DNA from: Desulfuromonas sp.
Lineage (GTDB): Bacteria > Desulfobacterota > Desulfuromonadia > Desulfuromonadales > UBA2294
NCBI GenBank assembly: GCA_002869615.1
Contig: PKUH01000104.1
Location: 1-45,383, forward strand
DNA: 45,383 nt
Direction: 5' to 3'
Below the pieces are notes generated by a model. The model was not told the DNA's origin and did no database searches. It saw only the letters and a list, made by a program, of their open reading frames with translations. Positions 17,009 through 24,642 of the stretch are shown here, piece after piece; positions within the stretch are counted from its first letter, which is position 1; every line of letters begins with the position of its first letter. A program made the translations under genes and the position numbers.

Positions 17009-17749
17009 TCAGAAATATTTTTCGAGAGATTTTTTTGCTTTCGGAATCAGTTTACTGTCGGGGTATTGGGTGTAGAGATGATTGAACGATTCGACCGCTT
17101 TTTCCTTGTTGTCTTTTTGCAGGTAGGCCTGGCCGAGCAGGTAATAAAGGTCGGCCCGGTCTTCAAACTCCGGAAAGTCAGTGAGGATCGCTTCGAGCCG
17201 GCCAATGGCGGCATCCGGTTCTTCGGTGCGGACATAAAACCTGCCGATGGTCAGTTCATGTTCGGCGAGGCGATTCCGGCAGAACGCGATATATCCCTTG
17301 ACCTCGTCGGCGCGCGGGGTGTCGGGATAGAGCTTCAGCAGGTTGCGAAAGGTAATAATACTGTTGTTTGCGGCGGTCTGGTCGAGTCCGGCCGGCAACA
17401 CCTGCTTGTAGTAGGACATGCCGAGATAGTATAGAACCGTTTCCGCCCGCTGGTTGTTCGGATGGTTTTTCAGGAAAGATTCGTAAGAGGCGGCCGCTTC
17501 AACATATTTTTCATCCTGATAGTATGCTTCGGCTATTTTCATTTCGGCCAGAATATTCAACTCGGGGGAATAGTAGCTGTCCCGGACTTTCTCCCAGGCG
17601 GCAATAGCGTCAGGGTAGAGCCCTTTTTCAAAAAGGCGTTCACCTTCCTTGAAATAGTATGCCGGCGAGTTGGTCCGGATGTTTTTGTCGGAGGAACAGC
17701 CGACAATGAAAGCGACCGCTATGAATATGATTAAAATATTTCTGTACAT
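17009..17749 (-). CDS. bamD: Outer-membrane assembly lipoprotein BamD (TPR)
   Basis: 246 residues. BamD is the essential lipoprotein of the BAM complex that inserts barrel proteins into the outer membrane. The N-terminus is a lipoprotein signal (YRNILIIFIAVAFIVGCSSD, lipidated Cys at residue 18). The rest is a chain of five TPR-like helical hairpins: AYYFKEGERLFEKGLYPDAI, then YYQDEKYVEAAASYESFLKN, and YLLGQAYLQKDNKEKAVESF near the end. Length fits the family. The ATG at 17749 is chosen because it starts the signal peptide; an ORF extension to 17815 would add 22 residues before it. It lies downstream of rpoH in the same direction. Confidence 0.85.
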   Translation of the reverse strand: MYRNILIIFIAVAFIVGCSSDKNIRTNSPAYYFKEGERLFEKGLYPDAIAAWEKVRDSYYSPELNILAEMKIAEAYYQDEKYVEAAASYESFLKNHPNNQRAETVLYYLGMSYYKQVLPAGLDQTAANNSIITFRNLLKLYPDTPRADEVKGYIAFCRNRLAEHELTIGRFYVRTEEPDAAIGRLEAILTDFPEFEDRADLYYLLGQAYLQKDNKEKAVESFNHLYTQYPDSKLIPKAKKSLEKYF

Positions 17750-17840
17750 TCGATTTATCCAGCCCCGGTTATTAACAACGGCATGCACGGTAAGGTAATA
17801 CCGGTTGTTTGTCAATGCTCTTGCCGTTCCCGGGGTCAGG

Positions 17841-18671
17841 TCAGATTGCTTCTTTCAGTTTACGCAGGGCATTCTGCTCGATCTGGCGTACCCGCTCCCG
17901 GCTGACGCCGAGATCATCTGCCAGGTCCTGCAGGGTTCTGTTCTCTTCATTCAGGATACGTTCCCTGATGATCTTCTGCTCCCGCTCGTTCAGTGATTGC
18001 ATCGCTGTCCTGACCTGACGGCTAAGCAAATCGCTTTGCTCTTTCTCGAGCAATAGGTCTTCCTGGCTGCTCCGCTCATCGGCCAGGCTGTCGCCGAGGG
18101 TATAGTCATTCCCCTCAAAGAGTTCGACATCAATCGAGGCGTCACGGGCCATCATCCGGACACTCATCTCCGCAACGTCATTTTCCCGGAGGTTCAGTTC
18201 GCTGGCAACCAACTGGTTGGTATCGCTGCCGGTCAACTGTTTCAGCTTCTTCCGGGTCTGGTTAAGTTTGAAAAAAAGTTTTTTTTGGGCCTGGGTTGTT
18301 CCGATCTTGACCAGCGACCAGCTGCGGATGATGAAATTATGGATATAGGCCCGGATCCACCAGACGGCATAAGAGATCAGGCGGATGCCCCGGTCCGGAT
18401 CAAATTTTCTGACCGCCAGCATCAGGCCGATGTTCCCTTCCTGCACCAGATCCTGCATCCGCATGCCGTACTGGCGATATTCGTTGGCAATCTTGACAAC
18501 GAAGCGGAGGTTGGCGCAGATTAACTGATGCGCCGCATCGAGATCACTGTCGCTCTGGTACTTTTTGGCCAGACTGAATTCCTGCTCCCGATCAAGGATC
18601 TCGAATTGATTAATCTGGTTCATGTAGTGTTCAAAGCTGTCGGTCATTATTGGCAGATTCAAGGTATTCAC
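17841..18671 (-). CDS. rpoH: Heat-shock sigma factor RpoH (sigma-32)
   Basis: 276 residues. RpoH directs RNA polymerase to heat-shock promoters. Region 2 is well kept (ANLRFVVKIANEYR, DLVQEGNIGLMLAVRKFDP, ISYAVWWIRAYI) and the RpoH box QKKLFFKLN sits at residues 129-137, which separates it from RpoD and RpoS. The C-terminal helix-turn-helix is LQDLADDLGVSRERVRQIE. Translation starts at GTG 18671, eight bases after an AGGGAG site; the first ATG (18647) has no such site. A perfect CIRCE operator lies 40 bp upstream, so HrcA probably represses it, as reported for Geobacter. Confidence 0.92.
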   Translation of the reverse strand: MNTLNLPIMTDSFEHYMNQINQFEILDREQEFSLAKKYQSDSDLDAAHQLICANLRFVVKIANEYRQYGMRMQDLVQEGNIGLMLAVRKFDPDRGIRLISYAVWWIRAYIHNFIIRSWSLVKIGTTQAQKKLFFKLNQTRKKLKQLTGSDTNQLVASELNLRENDVAEMSVRMMARDASIDVELFEGNDYTLGDSLADERSSQEDLLLEKEQSDLLSRQVRTAMQSLNEREQKIIRERILNEENRTLQDLADDLGVSRERVRQIEQNALRKLKEAI

Positions 18672-18710
18672 CGTTTTCTCCCTGGATGAATTGTTTTTAT
18701 TATCAGCCGA

Positions 18711-18737
18711 TTAGCACTCTCTTATCGTGAGTGCTAA
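18711..18737. promoter_or_regulatory. CIRCE operator (HrcA site)
   Basis: TTAGCACTC, nine bases, GAGTGCTAA: an exact match to the CIRCE consensus for the heat-shock repressor HrcA. It is 40-66 bp upstream of the rpoH start. On the minus strand a weak -35 (TAGACC) and a TATTAT -10 with 17-bp spacing lie just before it, so bound HrcA would cover the transcription start. Confidence 0.95.
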
Positions 18738-18840
18738 ATAATATCAAAAATTGCATGTCGGGTCTAGGTCGATACAACGGAAAATGAACTGTGCGGATTG
18801 ACAGCCCCCCTTTACCGGAGACCGCACTGCTCAATGCCGG

Positions 18841-18869
18841 TTGACAGCAGCCGGTTGCCGCGGAATAAT
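18841..18869 (+). promoter_or_regulatory. Promoter for the crcB operon
   Basis: TTGACA (18841-18846) and AATAAT (18864-18869) with 17-bp spacing, 34 bp before the crcB start. The resulting leader would be under 30 bases, too short for a fluoride riboswitch. Confidence 0.65.
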
Positions 18870-18902
18870 GGCGACAACCTGTTCGCTTAATTGGATAAAC
18901 TC

Positions 18903-19274
18903 ATGCAGCTACTCTATATTGGCCTGTTCGGTGCTCTCGGCTGTGTTTCACGCTACCTCGTTTCGGGCTGGACCTACAGCCTGGCCGGTCGGAACCTGCC
19001 TTACGGCACCCTGGCCGTTAACGTGATTGGCTCTTTTCTGCTCGGTCTGCTGATGGAAGGAAGCCTGCGCAGTACCGTACTGACGCCGGAAATTCGCCTC
19101 GGAATCACAGTCGGCTTCATGGGCGGTTTCACAACCTTTTCAACCTTTTCTTTTGAGACAATGCGGCTTCTCGAGGATGGCAGTTTTATCCACGCCGGTG
19201 CCAATATTGTATTGAATGTCGTCGTCTGTATTCTCTTCGCCGGGCTGGGAATCTTTCTCGCGCGGCAAATGTGA
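18903..19274 (+). CDS. crcB: Fluoride channel CrcB/Fluc
   Basis: 123 residues, the usual size. Fluc channels are dual-topology dimers in the inner membrane that let fluoride leave the cytoplasm. Four membrane segments are visible, with the signature NLPYGTLAVNVIGSFLLG in the second and GFMGGFTTFSTFSFE in the third, containing the pore Phe/Thr/Ser and the sodium-site region. An in-frame TTG at 18891 would add four residues; the ATG is preferred though its ribosome site is weak. It is followed by a DUF190 gene, a pairing common in many bacteria. Confidence 0.92.
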   Translation: MQLLYIGLFGALGCVSRYLVSGWTYSLAGRNLPYGTLAVNVIGSFLLGLLMEGSLRSTVLTPEIRLGITVGFMGGFTTFSTFSFETMRLLEDGSFIHAGANIVLNVVVCILFAGLGIFLARQM

Positions 19275-19358
19275 GGAATGGTGGCTTTAACGAGCTCTAC
19301 TGCGAAACCGACTTCTCGAAACGGCCTGCCGAAACCATCAGGCTCCCAGGAGAACGAA

Positions 19359-19700
19359 ATGTCAAAAATGGAAGGTGAACAGACGCTGATGCGCATCTTT
19401 ATCGGTGAAAATGACCGCTGGCATAAACAACCCCTGTACGAAGCTCTGCTTGAATTGTTCCGGACCGAAGGGCTGGCGGGTGCCACGGTGCTCAAGGGTG
19501 CGGCCGGATTTGGCGCCAGCAGCGTCACCCACACCGACAAGATTCTGCGCCTCTCCAATGATCTTCCGGTGATCATCGAGGTCGTTGACAGCCAGGAAAA
19601 GATTGATGCTGTGCTGCCGAAAATAGATGGCATGTTTAGCGGTGGGATGATCACCATGGAGAAGGCCCACGTAATCTATTATCGAGGAGAGAGAAAATAA
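19359..19700 (+). CDS. DUF190 (PII-like fold) protein
   Basis: 113 residues from an ATG preceded by AGGAG. DUF190 proteins have a ferredoxin-like, PII-type fold and often sit beside or fused to CrcB. Typical elements are LMRIFIGENDRWHKQPLYEAL at the N-terminus, GLAGATVLKGAAGFG in the middle and DLPVIIEVVDS before the last strand. The role is not established; regulation of the neighbouring fluoride channel or binding of a nucleotide are proposals from context. The stop codon overlaps the start of the next gene by one base, suggesting translational coupling. Confidence 0.88.
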   Translation: MSKMEGEQTLMRIFIGENDRWHKQPLYEALLELFRTEGLAGATVLKGAAGFGASSVTHTDKILRLSNDLPVIIEVVDSQEKIDAVLPKIDGMFSGGMITMEKAHVIYYRGERK

Positions 19701-20158
19701 TGCTCGGTAAAATTGCCCGATTACTCAACAGTGATCCGACGGCTGACTCGCGTAACGAGCGGGAGCGGATCGAGGTTGCAACCTGTGCCCTGCTACTCGA
19801 AATGGCGTATGCTGATAAGTCGCTGCATGAGCTCGAAGAGCGGGTTGTGCGTGACATTGTCGCCAGTAAATTCGAACTGTCGGCCGAGTCGGTCAGCGAG
19901 CTGGTCGAATATGCCCAGCAGGCACGGGATGAGAGTGTCGACCTGTTCCGTTTCGCCCGGGTGATCAATGAAAACTTCTCAATCGAGGAAAAGCACGAAG
20001 TCATGGAAGCGCTGTGGCGGATCGTTTACGCCGATGGTGTGCTCGATAAGCATGAGGATGCACTGGCCCGGCAACTGACGTCCCTGTTGCGGATCTCCCC
20101 GAAAAAATCGATTGAACTGAAGCTCAAGGTGCTCGAAGAAATAGATCCGGATCGCTGA
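19700..20158 (+). CDS. TerB-like tellurite-resistance-family protein
   Basis: 152 residues, all-helical. Two TerB-type repeats can be seen: CALLLEMAYADKSLHELEERVV and LWRIVYADGVLDKHEDALARQ, each with the acidic A-D-x-x-L/H-x-x-E pattern that binds a metal in TerB. Bacterial stand-alone TerB proteins are cytoplasmic or membrane-associated and poorly understood; tellurite resistance is only the family label, as no terC, terD or terZ is nearby. The gene overlaps its neighbours by one base on each side and belongs to the crcB operon. Confidence 0.8.
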   Translation: MLGKIARLLNSDPTADSRNERERIEVATCALLLEMAYADKSLHELEERVVRDIVASKFELSAESVSELVEYAQQARDESVDLFRFARVINENFSIEEKHEVMEALWRIVYADGVLDKHEDALARQLTSLLRISPKKSIELKLKVLEEIDPDR

Positions 20159-20799
20159 TGTCCAGCCTTTTGCAAGTCGTCCCGTTGTCACAATCCCTGC
20201 TCGGCGATATCCTGCGCGATGGTGATCTGGCCGTCGATCTGACGGCCGGCAACGGCCATGACACATTGTTTCTCAGCCGCTGCGTCGGCCCGACCGGCCG
20301 GGTGATTTCGTTTGATCTTCAGCGTGCGGCAATCGACAAGACCGTGCATCGACTTGACGATGCCGGTATCGAGCCGGTTCATATCGGCCCGCCGGTGCCA
20401 GCAGTCTGGCACAATGTCCTGTTGATCAATGATGGGCATGAACGGATCGGTGAATATGTCGATACATCGGTCAAGGCAGCGATTGCCAACCTCGGCTACC
20501 TTCCCGGTAGCGACAAAAAACTGATTACCCGCCCGGAAACGACTCTCAAGGCCCTGAACGGAATAGCCGAACGGCTGGCGCCGGGGGGGAGGCTCGCCGT
20601 CGTTGTCTATACCGGTCATGCCGGGGGCGAGGTCGAGGCCGCAGCGGTCGCCGGATGGTTTGCCGCTCTCGATTCGCTGGCCTGGGATGTTCTGCATATC
20701 GATATTCACAATCGCCCGCAGTCACCATTTCTGCTGGTCGCCGAAAAGACCCAACCGAAAAATAATATTGCATCTCGCCCCGATATGAGTAAAATCTAA
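20158..20799 (+). CDS. SAM-dependent methyltransferase, YtqB/MnmM-like
   Basis: 213 residues of the class I methyltransferase fold. The SAM-binding motif I is AVDLTAGNGHDTLFLS, motif II is RVISFDLQ, and the family-specific LGYLPGSDK and a YTGHAGGEVE stretch follow. This pattern belongs to the rRNA_methylase (PF06962) family, whose Bacillus member YtqB has been described as MnmM, a tRNA wobble-uridine methyltransferase. Function by family only; the substrate here is inferred. It starts inside the stop codon of the terB-like gene and is probably translated from the same mRNA. The last 15 residues are polar and look variable. Confidence 0.8.
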   Translation: MSSLLQVVPLSQSLLGDILRDGDLAVDLTAGNGHDTLFLSRCVGPTGRVISFDLQRAAIDKTVHRLDDAGIEPVHIGPPVPAVWHNVLLINDGHERIGEYVDTSVKAAIANLGYLPGSDKKLITRPETTLKALNGIAERLAPGGRLAVVVYTGHAGGEVEAAAVAGWFAALDSLAWDVLHIDIHNRPQSPFLLVAEKTQPKNNIASRPDMSKI

Positions 20800-20819
20800 T
20801 CCCAGGAGGGGGTCGGGAG

Positions 20820-21224
20820 ATGCTGATGCAATTAAGGTCTGTTGTTATCGATACCAATCCGGAAGACCGGGCGCTGGTCAAAAATGTGTTGGTCGACCTC
20901 GGGCAAAATGTCGATGTTTGCACCAGTTTCGAATTCTGTCCGGTTTTCCAGCGACAGGCTGGGCAGTGCCAGCTTTCAAGCCCCTGTTATGATATCCAGA
21001 TTGTCGGTCAAACCGATCGGTCAACCCGGGCCGGTATCGATTTTATCCACTGGCAGCGCGAGTGCGGCTGCAAGTTGGCGACAGAAAACAGTGCTGCCAT
21101 GTCTGATTCGTGGTCGACCGAGCAGATCCAGATTGCCGAAGGACTCGGAATCCGTCTCTTCACCAAGCCGTATCTGGTCAGGAATCTTGTTGACTGGATT
21201 TACCGGATCAAAAACCGCCACTGA
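20820..21224 (+). CDS. Degenerate receiver-domain protein (pseudo-receiver)
   Basis: 134 residues resembling a stand-alone response-regulator receiver, and similar to the one at 23163-23573 in length and layout, including an unusual Cys-rich insertion after the second helix. The conserved Lys is present in the RLFTKPY motif. However, the strand that should end in the phospho-acceptor Asp reads YDIQIVGQTD, with Gly63 where the paralogue has VDQ. The acidic pair at the start of the fold is also altered (VVIDTNPED). It therefore probably cannot be phosphorylated in the usual way and may act as a protein-interaction module. An AGGAGG precedes the ATG. Last gene of the crcB-led run. Confidence 0.7.
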   Translation: MLMQLRSVVIDTNPEDRALVKNVLVDLGQNVDVCTSFEFCPVFQRQAGQCQLSSPCYDIQIVGQTDRSTRAGIDFIHWQRECGCKLATENSAAMSDSWSTEQIQIAEGLGIRLFTKPYLVRNLVDWIYRIKNRH

Positions 21225-21263
21225 TTTTTAACTCTGTCTCATCCCTTTGTGCTACTCTTCTCA

Positions 21264-21291
21264 TTGACAGCAGTGCCCGGTCTGATGTAAT
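21264..21291 (+). promoter_or_regulatory. Promoter for the SYLF gene
   Basis: TTGACA (21264-21269) and TGTAAT (21286-21291) with 16-bp spacing, 36 bp before the start codon of the SYLF-domain gene. Confidence 0.6.
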
Positions 21292-21327
21292 CAAAACAAT
21301 AATTTAGATAAATATCCGGAGATTTTT

Positions 21328-22020
21328 ATGTCACTCATCAACCGTCTGATATCATTGTTGTTGTTCATCCTGATCTGCGTTGTTTTTTCAGCTTCGACCG
21401 CTACCGCCGGGATCAAGGAGCGGGAAAAGGTCGAACAGGCGATCCTCACCCTTGACGAAATTATGGAGATCCCGGAAAAGGGGATACCTCCGACCTTGCT
21501 GGCCAATGCCGAGGCGATTGCGATTATTCCAAACGTAATCAAGGCCGGAGTTGTGATTGCCGGCCGCTTCGGGCGCGGCGTTCTGCTGGTTCGCAATGAA
21601 AGCGGAGAGTGGGGGCACCCGATATTCATTACCATCGGTGGCGGCAGCCTCGGCTTCCAGATCGGCGCGCAGGCAACGGATGTCATCCTGGTCTTCAAGA
21701 ATCGTCGTGGCACCGACAAGATCTTCCGCGGCAAGATGACTCTGGGGGCTGATGCCGCCGCCGCGGCCGGACCGGTTGGCCGTCGGGCCGAAGCCTCAAC
21801 CGATGAAACGTTCCGCGCCGGCATTCTCTCTTATTCACGAAGCCGCGGACTATTTGCCGGAGTCTCCCTGATCGGGTCGGTCCTGAGTATCGATGATGAC
21901 TGGAATCGCGGCTTTTACGAGCGTAAGGTCAAGCCGGAGGATCTGATTTCCGCGATCGGCTCAGCACCGGTTGTTGCCGGGGATTTGAAAAAGAAAATAC
22001 GGGCCTACGCTGGGCAATAG
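21328..22020 (+). CDS. Exported SYLF-domain (Ysc84/DUF500) lipid-binding protein
   Basis: 230 residues with a signal peptide (LLLFILICVVFSASTATAG). The remainder is one SYLF domain: AIAIIPNVIKAGVVIAGRFGRG, then an ITIGGGSLGFQIGAQATDVI core, and GLFAGVSLIGSVLSID near the end. SYLF domains bind phosphoinositides in eukaryotes; bacterial versions are periplasmic or outer-membrane-associated and their ligand is unknown. The gene has its own promoter and stands 86 bp before the DUF6901 gene. The family assignment is firm, the function is not. Confidence 0.88.
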   Translation: MSLINRLISLLLFILICVVFSASTATAGIKEREKVEQAILTLDEIMEIPEKGIPPTLLANAEAIAIIPNVIKAGVVIAGRFGRGVLLVRNESGEWGHPIFITIGGGSLGFQIGAQATDVILVFKNRRGTDKIFRGKMTLGADAAAAAGPVGRRAEASTDETFRAGILSYSRSRGLFAGVSLIGSVLSIDDDWNRGFYERKVKPEDLISAIGSAPVVAGDLKKKIRAYAGQ

Positions 22021-22106
22021 AATTTATTCATGTTTAATCCGGAATCAGTCCCCCGGTTGCGAAATGTTTCTCGACAGTTAACAGGCGACATCGAGCGGAG
22101 GTGCAC

Positions 22107-22802
22107 ATGAGCGAATCTTTGACGATCGATTACTGCTATGAGTTTTCAGCGGACTCAAAGAAAAAATTCAGGATCTCCCTGGATCGCACCAACTTGCTGA
22201 TGCCGCCGGCAGCGGTTGAATCGCCGCCGGCCTGGACCGATCTCGATTTTCACAAATGCCCGTCCTGTACCCTCGATCAGAATCAATTTCCCCAGTGCCC
22301 GGTCGCCATCAACCTGGTCTCCCTTGTCGAGGAGTTCCAGGAGTGTCTCTCGTATGATGGCGTGACAGTGACGGTCACAACCGAGGAGAGAGTCTACACC
22401 AAGGAATGTGATGTCCAGATGGGGCTGAGCCCTTTGCTCGGTATCATCATGGTCAGCAGCGGTTGCCCGACCATGGAACTGCTCAAGCCGAATGTCCGCT
22501 TTCATCTGCCGTTTGCGACGCTCGAAGAGATGGCCTATCGCAGCTTTACCATGTATCTGCTCGGGCAGTTTTACAAGCAGCGCAATGGCGGCGAAGTCGA
22601 TTGGTCGTTCGACGGGTTTAAAAAGATTTTCAAACAGGTTGGTGACCTGAATCGGGCCTTCTCCGCGAGACTGCAGGCGGCCTCGCAGAAAGATGCCAGC
22701 CTCAATGCCCTGGTTAATCTCTACTGCATGGGAGAGATGACGCCCGGCGCCATCCCGGGGATTCTCGATGAGATGGAGAAATATTTTGCGGCTTACGAGT
22801 AA
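22107..22802 (+). CDS. DUF6901-family protein (intact copy)
   Basis: 231 residues from the ATG that follows a GGAGG site; a GTG six bases earlier overlaps that site and is unlikely. The N-terminal part is beta-rich (SLTIDYCYEFSADSKKKFRI), followed by a possible metal-binding pattern CPSC-x8-CPV and a segment VECLSYD-like. The C-terminal half is helical and matches the truncated gene at 1-417. No catalytic motif is visible. The protein is soluble and has no signal peptide. Function unknown; its family appears confined largely to Desulfuromonadia and relatives, from memory. Confidence 0.75.
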   Translation: MSESLTIDYCYEFSADSKKKFRISLDRTNLLMPPAAVESPPAWTDLDFHKCPSCTLDQNQFPQCPVAINLVSLVEEFQECLSYDGVTVTVTTEERVYTKECDVQMGLSPLLGIIMVSSGCPTMELLKPNVRFHLPFATLEEMAYRSFTMYLLGQFYKQRNGGEVDWSFDGFKKIFKQVGDLNRAFSARLQAASQKDASLNALVNLYCMGEMTPGAIPGILDEMEKYFAAYE

Positions 22803-23162
22803 TCGAGGATTGTTCTGGCTTGTCGGCAATTGGCCTGAGCAGAACCTTGGCCGACATGAAAAGTTGCTGCCATAAGGTTTCGGAGACCTGCCATTCTGCC
22901 GTTTCGGCAGAAATCTTGCCATGCGGGAAGACTCGAGATTATGTCTGCGATCTTCAAGGTTTGCCGGAAAATACCTGCCTGCCGTTTATGGGTGTTTAAT
23001 AGAAGAAATAGTCTTTCAACGCCCTGCCTGTCCTGCCGTTCAATCCATTAAATAATTCTGTGCGTCTTTTTGGTAGAGGTTGTCTTCAGATAGTGCGACT
23101 TTGGAGGCGTATTATGCTTCGGATTCATTGATATTCAGTTTGTAGTTAAGGGGGCGGCTACT
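22803..23162. other. Intergenic stretch with one short hairpin
   Basis: About 360 bases with no gene. A TTCTGCC/GGCAGAA hairpin lies at 22894-22912 without a following T-run. No promoter with both boxes stands out before the response-regulator gene. Confidence 0.4.
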
Positions 23163-23573
23163 TTGATTAAGATATGTATCGTTGATGACGAAGAATCAAT
23201 ACGAGATTCCTTGAAGCTGTATCTCGAGGAGCAAGGGCATGAAGTAAAGGCCTTTGTCAACCCCCTGGCAATGGTAGAGCATTGCGCATCCTGTCATTTG
23301 CAAGACGATCCCTGTTTTGATGTCCTCTTTGTTGATCAGAGTATGGCGGCAATGACTGGAATCGATTTTCTCGAACATTCCCATGATATCTGTAAACTGA
23401 ACCCCGATTGTAAATTTTTAATGTCGGGAGCATTGAATCCACAGACGATTTTACGCGCCAATGCGCTGGGGATAAGAACCTTACAAAAACCGGTGGCACT
23501 GAATTCTATAGATCGGATCGTATCTCTGGTTGCCAGAGCTAAAGACAGCCCGTTGGATGATCATGGAAGATGA
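23163..23573 (+). CDS. Stand-alone response-regulator receiver
   Basis: 136 residues, a single CheY-like receiver with no output domain. Acidic residues Asp8/Asp9 (IVDDEES), the phospho-acceptor Asp58 (VLFVDQS), Ser88 (FLMSGA) and the conserved Lys (LQKP) are all present. A CASCH insertion after helix 2 is shared in position with the pseudo-receiver at 20820; its CxxCH motif is in a cytoplasmic protein and so is not a haem site. Translation appears to start at TTG after a G-rich site. The 3' end overlaps the AraC gene by 11 bases, so the two are probably co-translated and functionally linked. The cognate kinase is not adjacent. Confidence 0.75.
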   Translation: MIKICIVDDEESIRDSLKLYLEEQGHEVKAFVNPLAMVEHCASCHLQDDPCFDVLFVDQSMAAMTGIDFLEHSHDICKLNPDCKFLMSGALNPQTILRANALGIRTLQKPVALNSIDRIVSLVARAKDSPLDDHGR

Positions 23574-24588
23574 AACGACCCCCCGTGCCGCTGATCATCA
23601 GGCAGCCAAGGATAATTGCGTGAAAGTCGATACCGGATTTAATTTCGAGAAAACCTGTTTGACCGTCGAGGCTCCTGGCCACGTTGATAACGACGTAATC
23701 GACAACTTCTTCAATTCTGTGCAGCTCCGTGGTGGGCTTTACGCCGGAGAATCGTTGCGGCTGGTGACGCCCGGTCTATCTATCGATTACGGAATTTATA
23801 ATCTGAGAAATAATGGGACTGTGGAGGGTGGATACACCGTAGGCCTGCTCCTGACTTGCGATTCAGAACTCACCTGCTTCGATAAAGAAATTGTCGTCGG
23901 TGACGTCGTTTTTTTGCCCCCGAGTGCAGAAACGAATGTCATTGTCGGAGGGCAGGCGAGTTGGAGCACCCTGACCTTTAGCCGCGAGGACTTTGAAGAT
24001 TATTTCAGTAGCCAGACAGATGCTCGAATAAACCCGAGGTCTTTAAACCGGGTTGCGATCATTGGAAAAAATCGCGTGACCATCAACCTCCTGCGTTTTG
24101 TCAGGGGCGTTCTCCTTTCAAACAGAAAGCCGGTTTCGGTCCCGGATTATCATCAACTCAAGCAATCGTTGACGCATCACTTGCTGGAATTATGTTTTGC
24201 CGCGGTATTCGCTGAAAAGCCGGTCCCGGTTGATCGAAAAACAACCAATAATATCGGAATTGTCGAGTCGGCCGAAGCCTACCTTAATCGCCTGGAGATG
24301 GAAGCGATCAGTGTTCTCGATCTGGCGAAAGAACTCGGTGTCAGCATCCGCAAACTCCAGTATGCCTTTCGTGATATCCTGGGGATTACACCCAAGCGCT
24401 ACCTGCAGATCCGCCGACTGAACCTTGTCCGAAAACAACTGATTCTCAAACCGGATAAAACGATAACAGAGCATGCCTCCAAGGCCGGTTTCTGGCATAT
24501 GGCGCAATTTACCAAAGACTACAAGGCCATGTTTGGTGAATCTCCTCGCGAAACCCTCGATAAGCATAAAAGGCTTAAATCGACGTAA
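23563..24588 (+). CDS. AraC-family transcriptional regulator
   Basis: 341 residues. The N-terminal two thirds resemble the AraC-binding domain of larger members (GLSIDYGIYNLRNNG, VGDVVFLPPSAE, then a WSTLTFSREDFEDYF segment). The C-terminal 100 residues carry two helix-turn-helix units: SVLDLAKELGVSIRKLQYAF and ITEHASKAGFWHMAQFTKDY, ended by the family's GESPRE motif. It overlaps the receiver gene by 11 bases. ATG 23563 is chosen over ATG 23557 and TTG 23530 because a GGA lies at the right distance; the N-terminus is uncertain by a few residues. The target genes are unknown. Confidence 0.85.
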   Translation: MEDETTPRAADHQAAKDNCVKVDTGFNFEKTCLTVEAPGHVDNDVIDNFFNSVQLRGGLYAGESLRLVTPGLSIDYGIYNLRNNGTVEGGYTVGLLLTCDSELTCFDKEIVVGDVVFLPPSAETNVIVGGQASWSTLTFSREDFEDYFSSQTDARINPRSLNRVAIIGKNRVTINLLRFVRGVLLSNRKPVSVPDYHQLKQSLTHHLLELCFAAVFAEKPVPVDRKTTNNIGIVESAEAYLNRLEMEAISVLDLAKELGVSIRKLQYAFRDILGITPKRYLQIRRLNLVRKQLILKPDKTITEHASKAGFWHMAQFTKDYKAMFGESPRETLDKHKRLKST

Positions 24589-24642
24589 TACCAAGGATCG
24601 TGTCCATGCTACGCCTACCGCAAGTGCCCCGTTCGCAATTTT

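Noticed and set aside
18672-18902. Fluoride riboswitch ahead of crcB
   Set aside because: The conserved crcB-motif blocks are not visible, and the best promoter leaves a leader under 30 bases.
22894-22912. Terminator after the DUF6901 gene
   Set aside because: The stem is only 7 bp and no T-run follows.
23283-23297. CxxCH motif (CASCH) in the receiver protein read as a haem site
   Set aside because: The protein has no signal peptide and is a cytoplasmic receiver; c-type haem is attached only outside the inner membrane.
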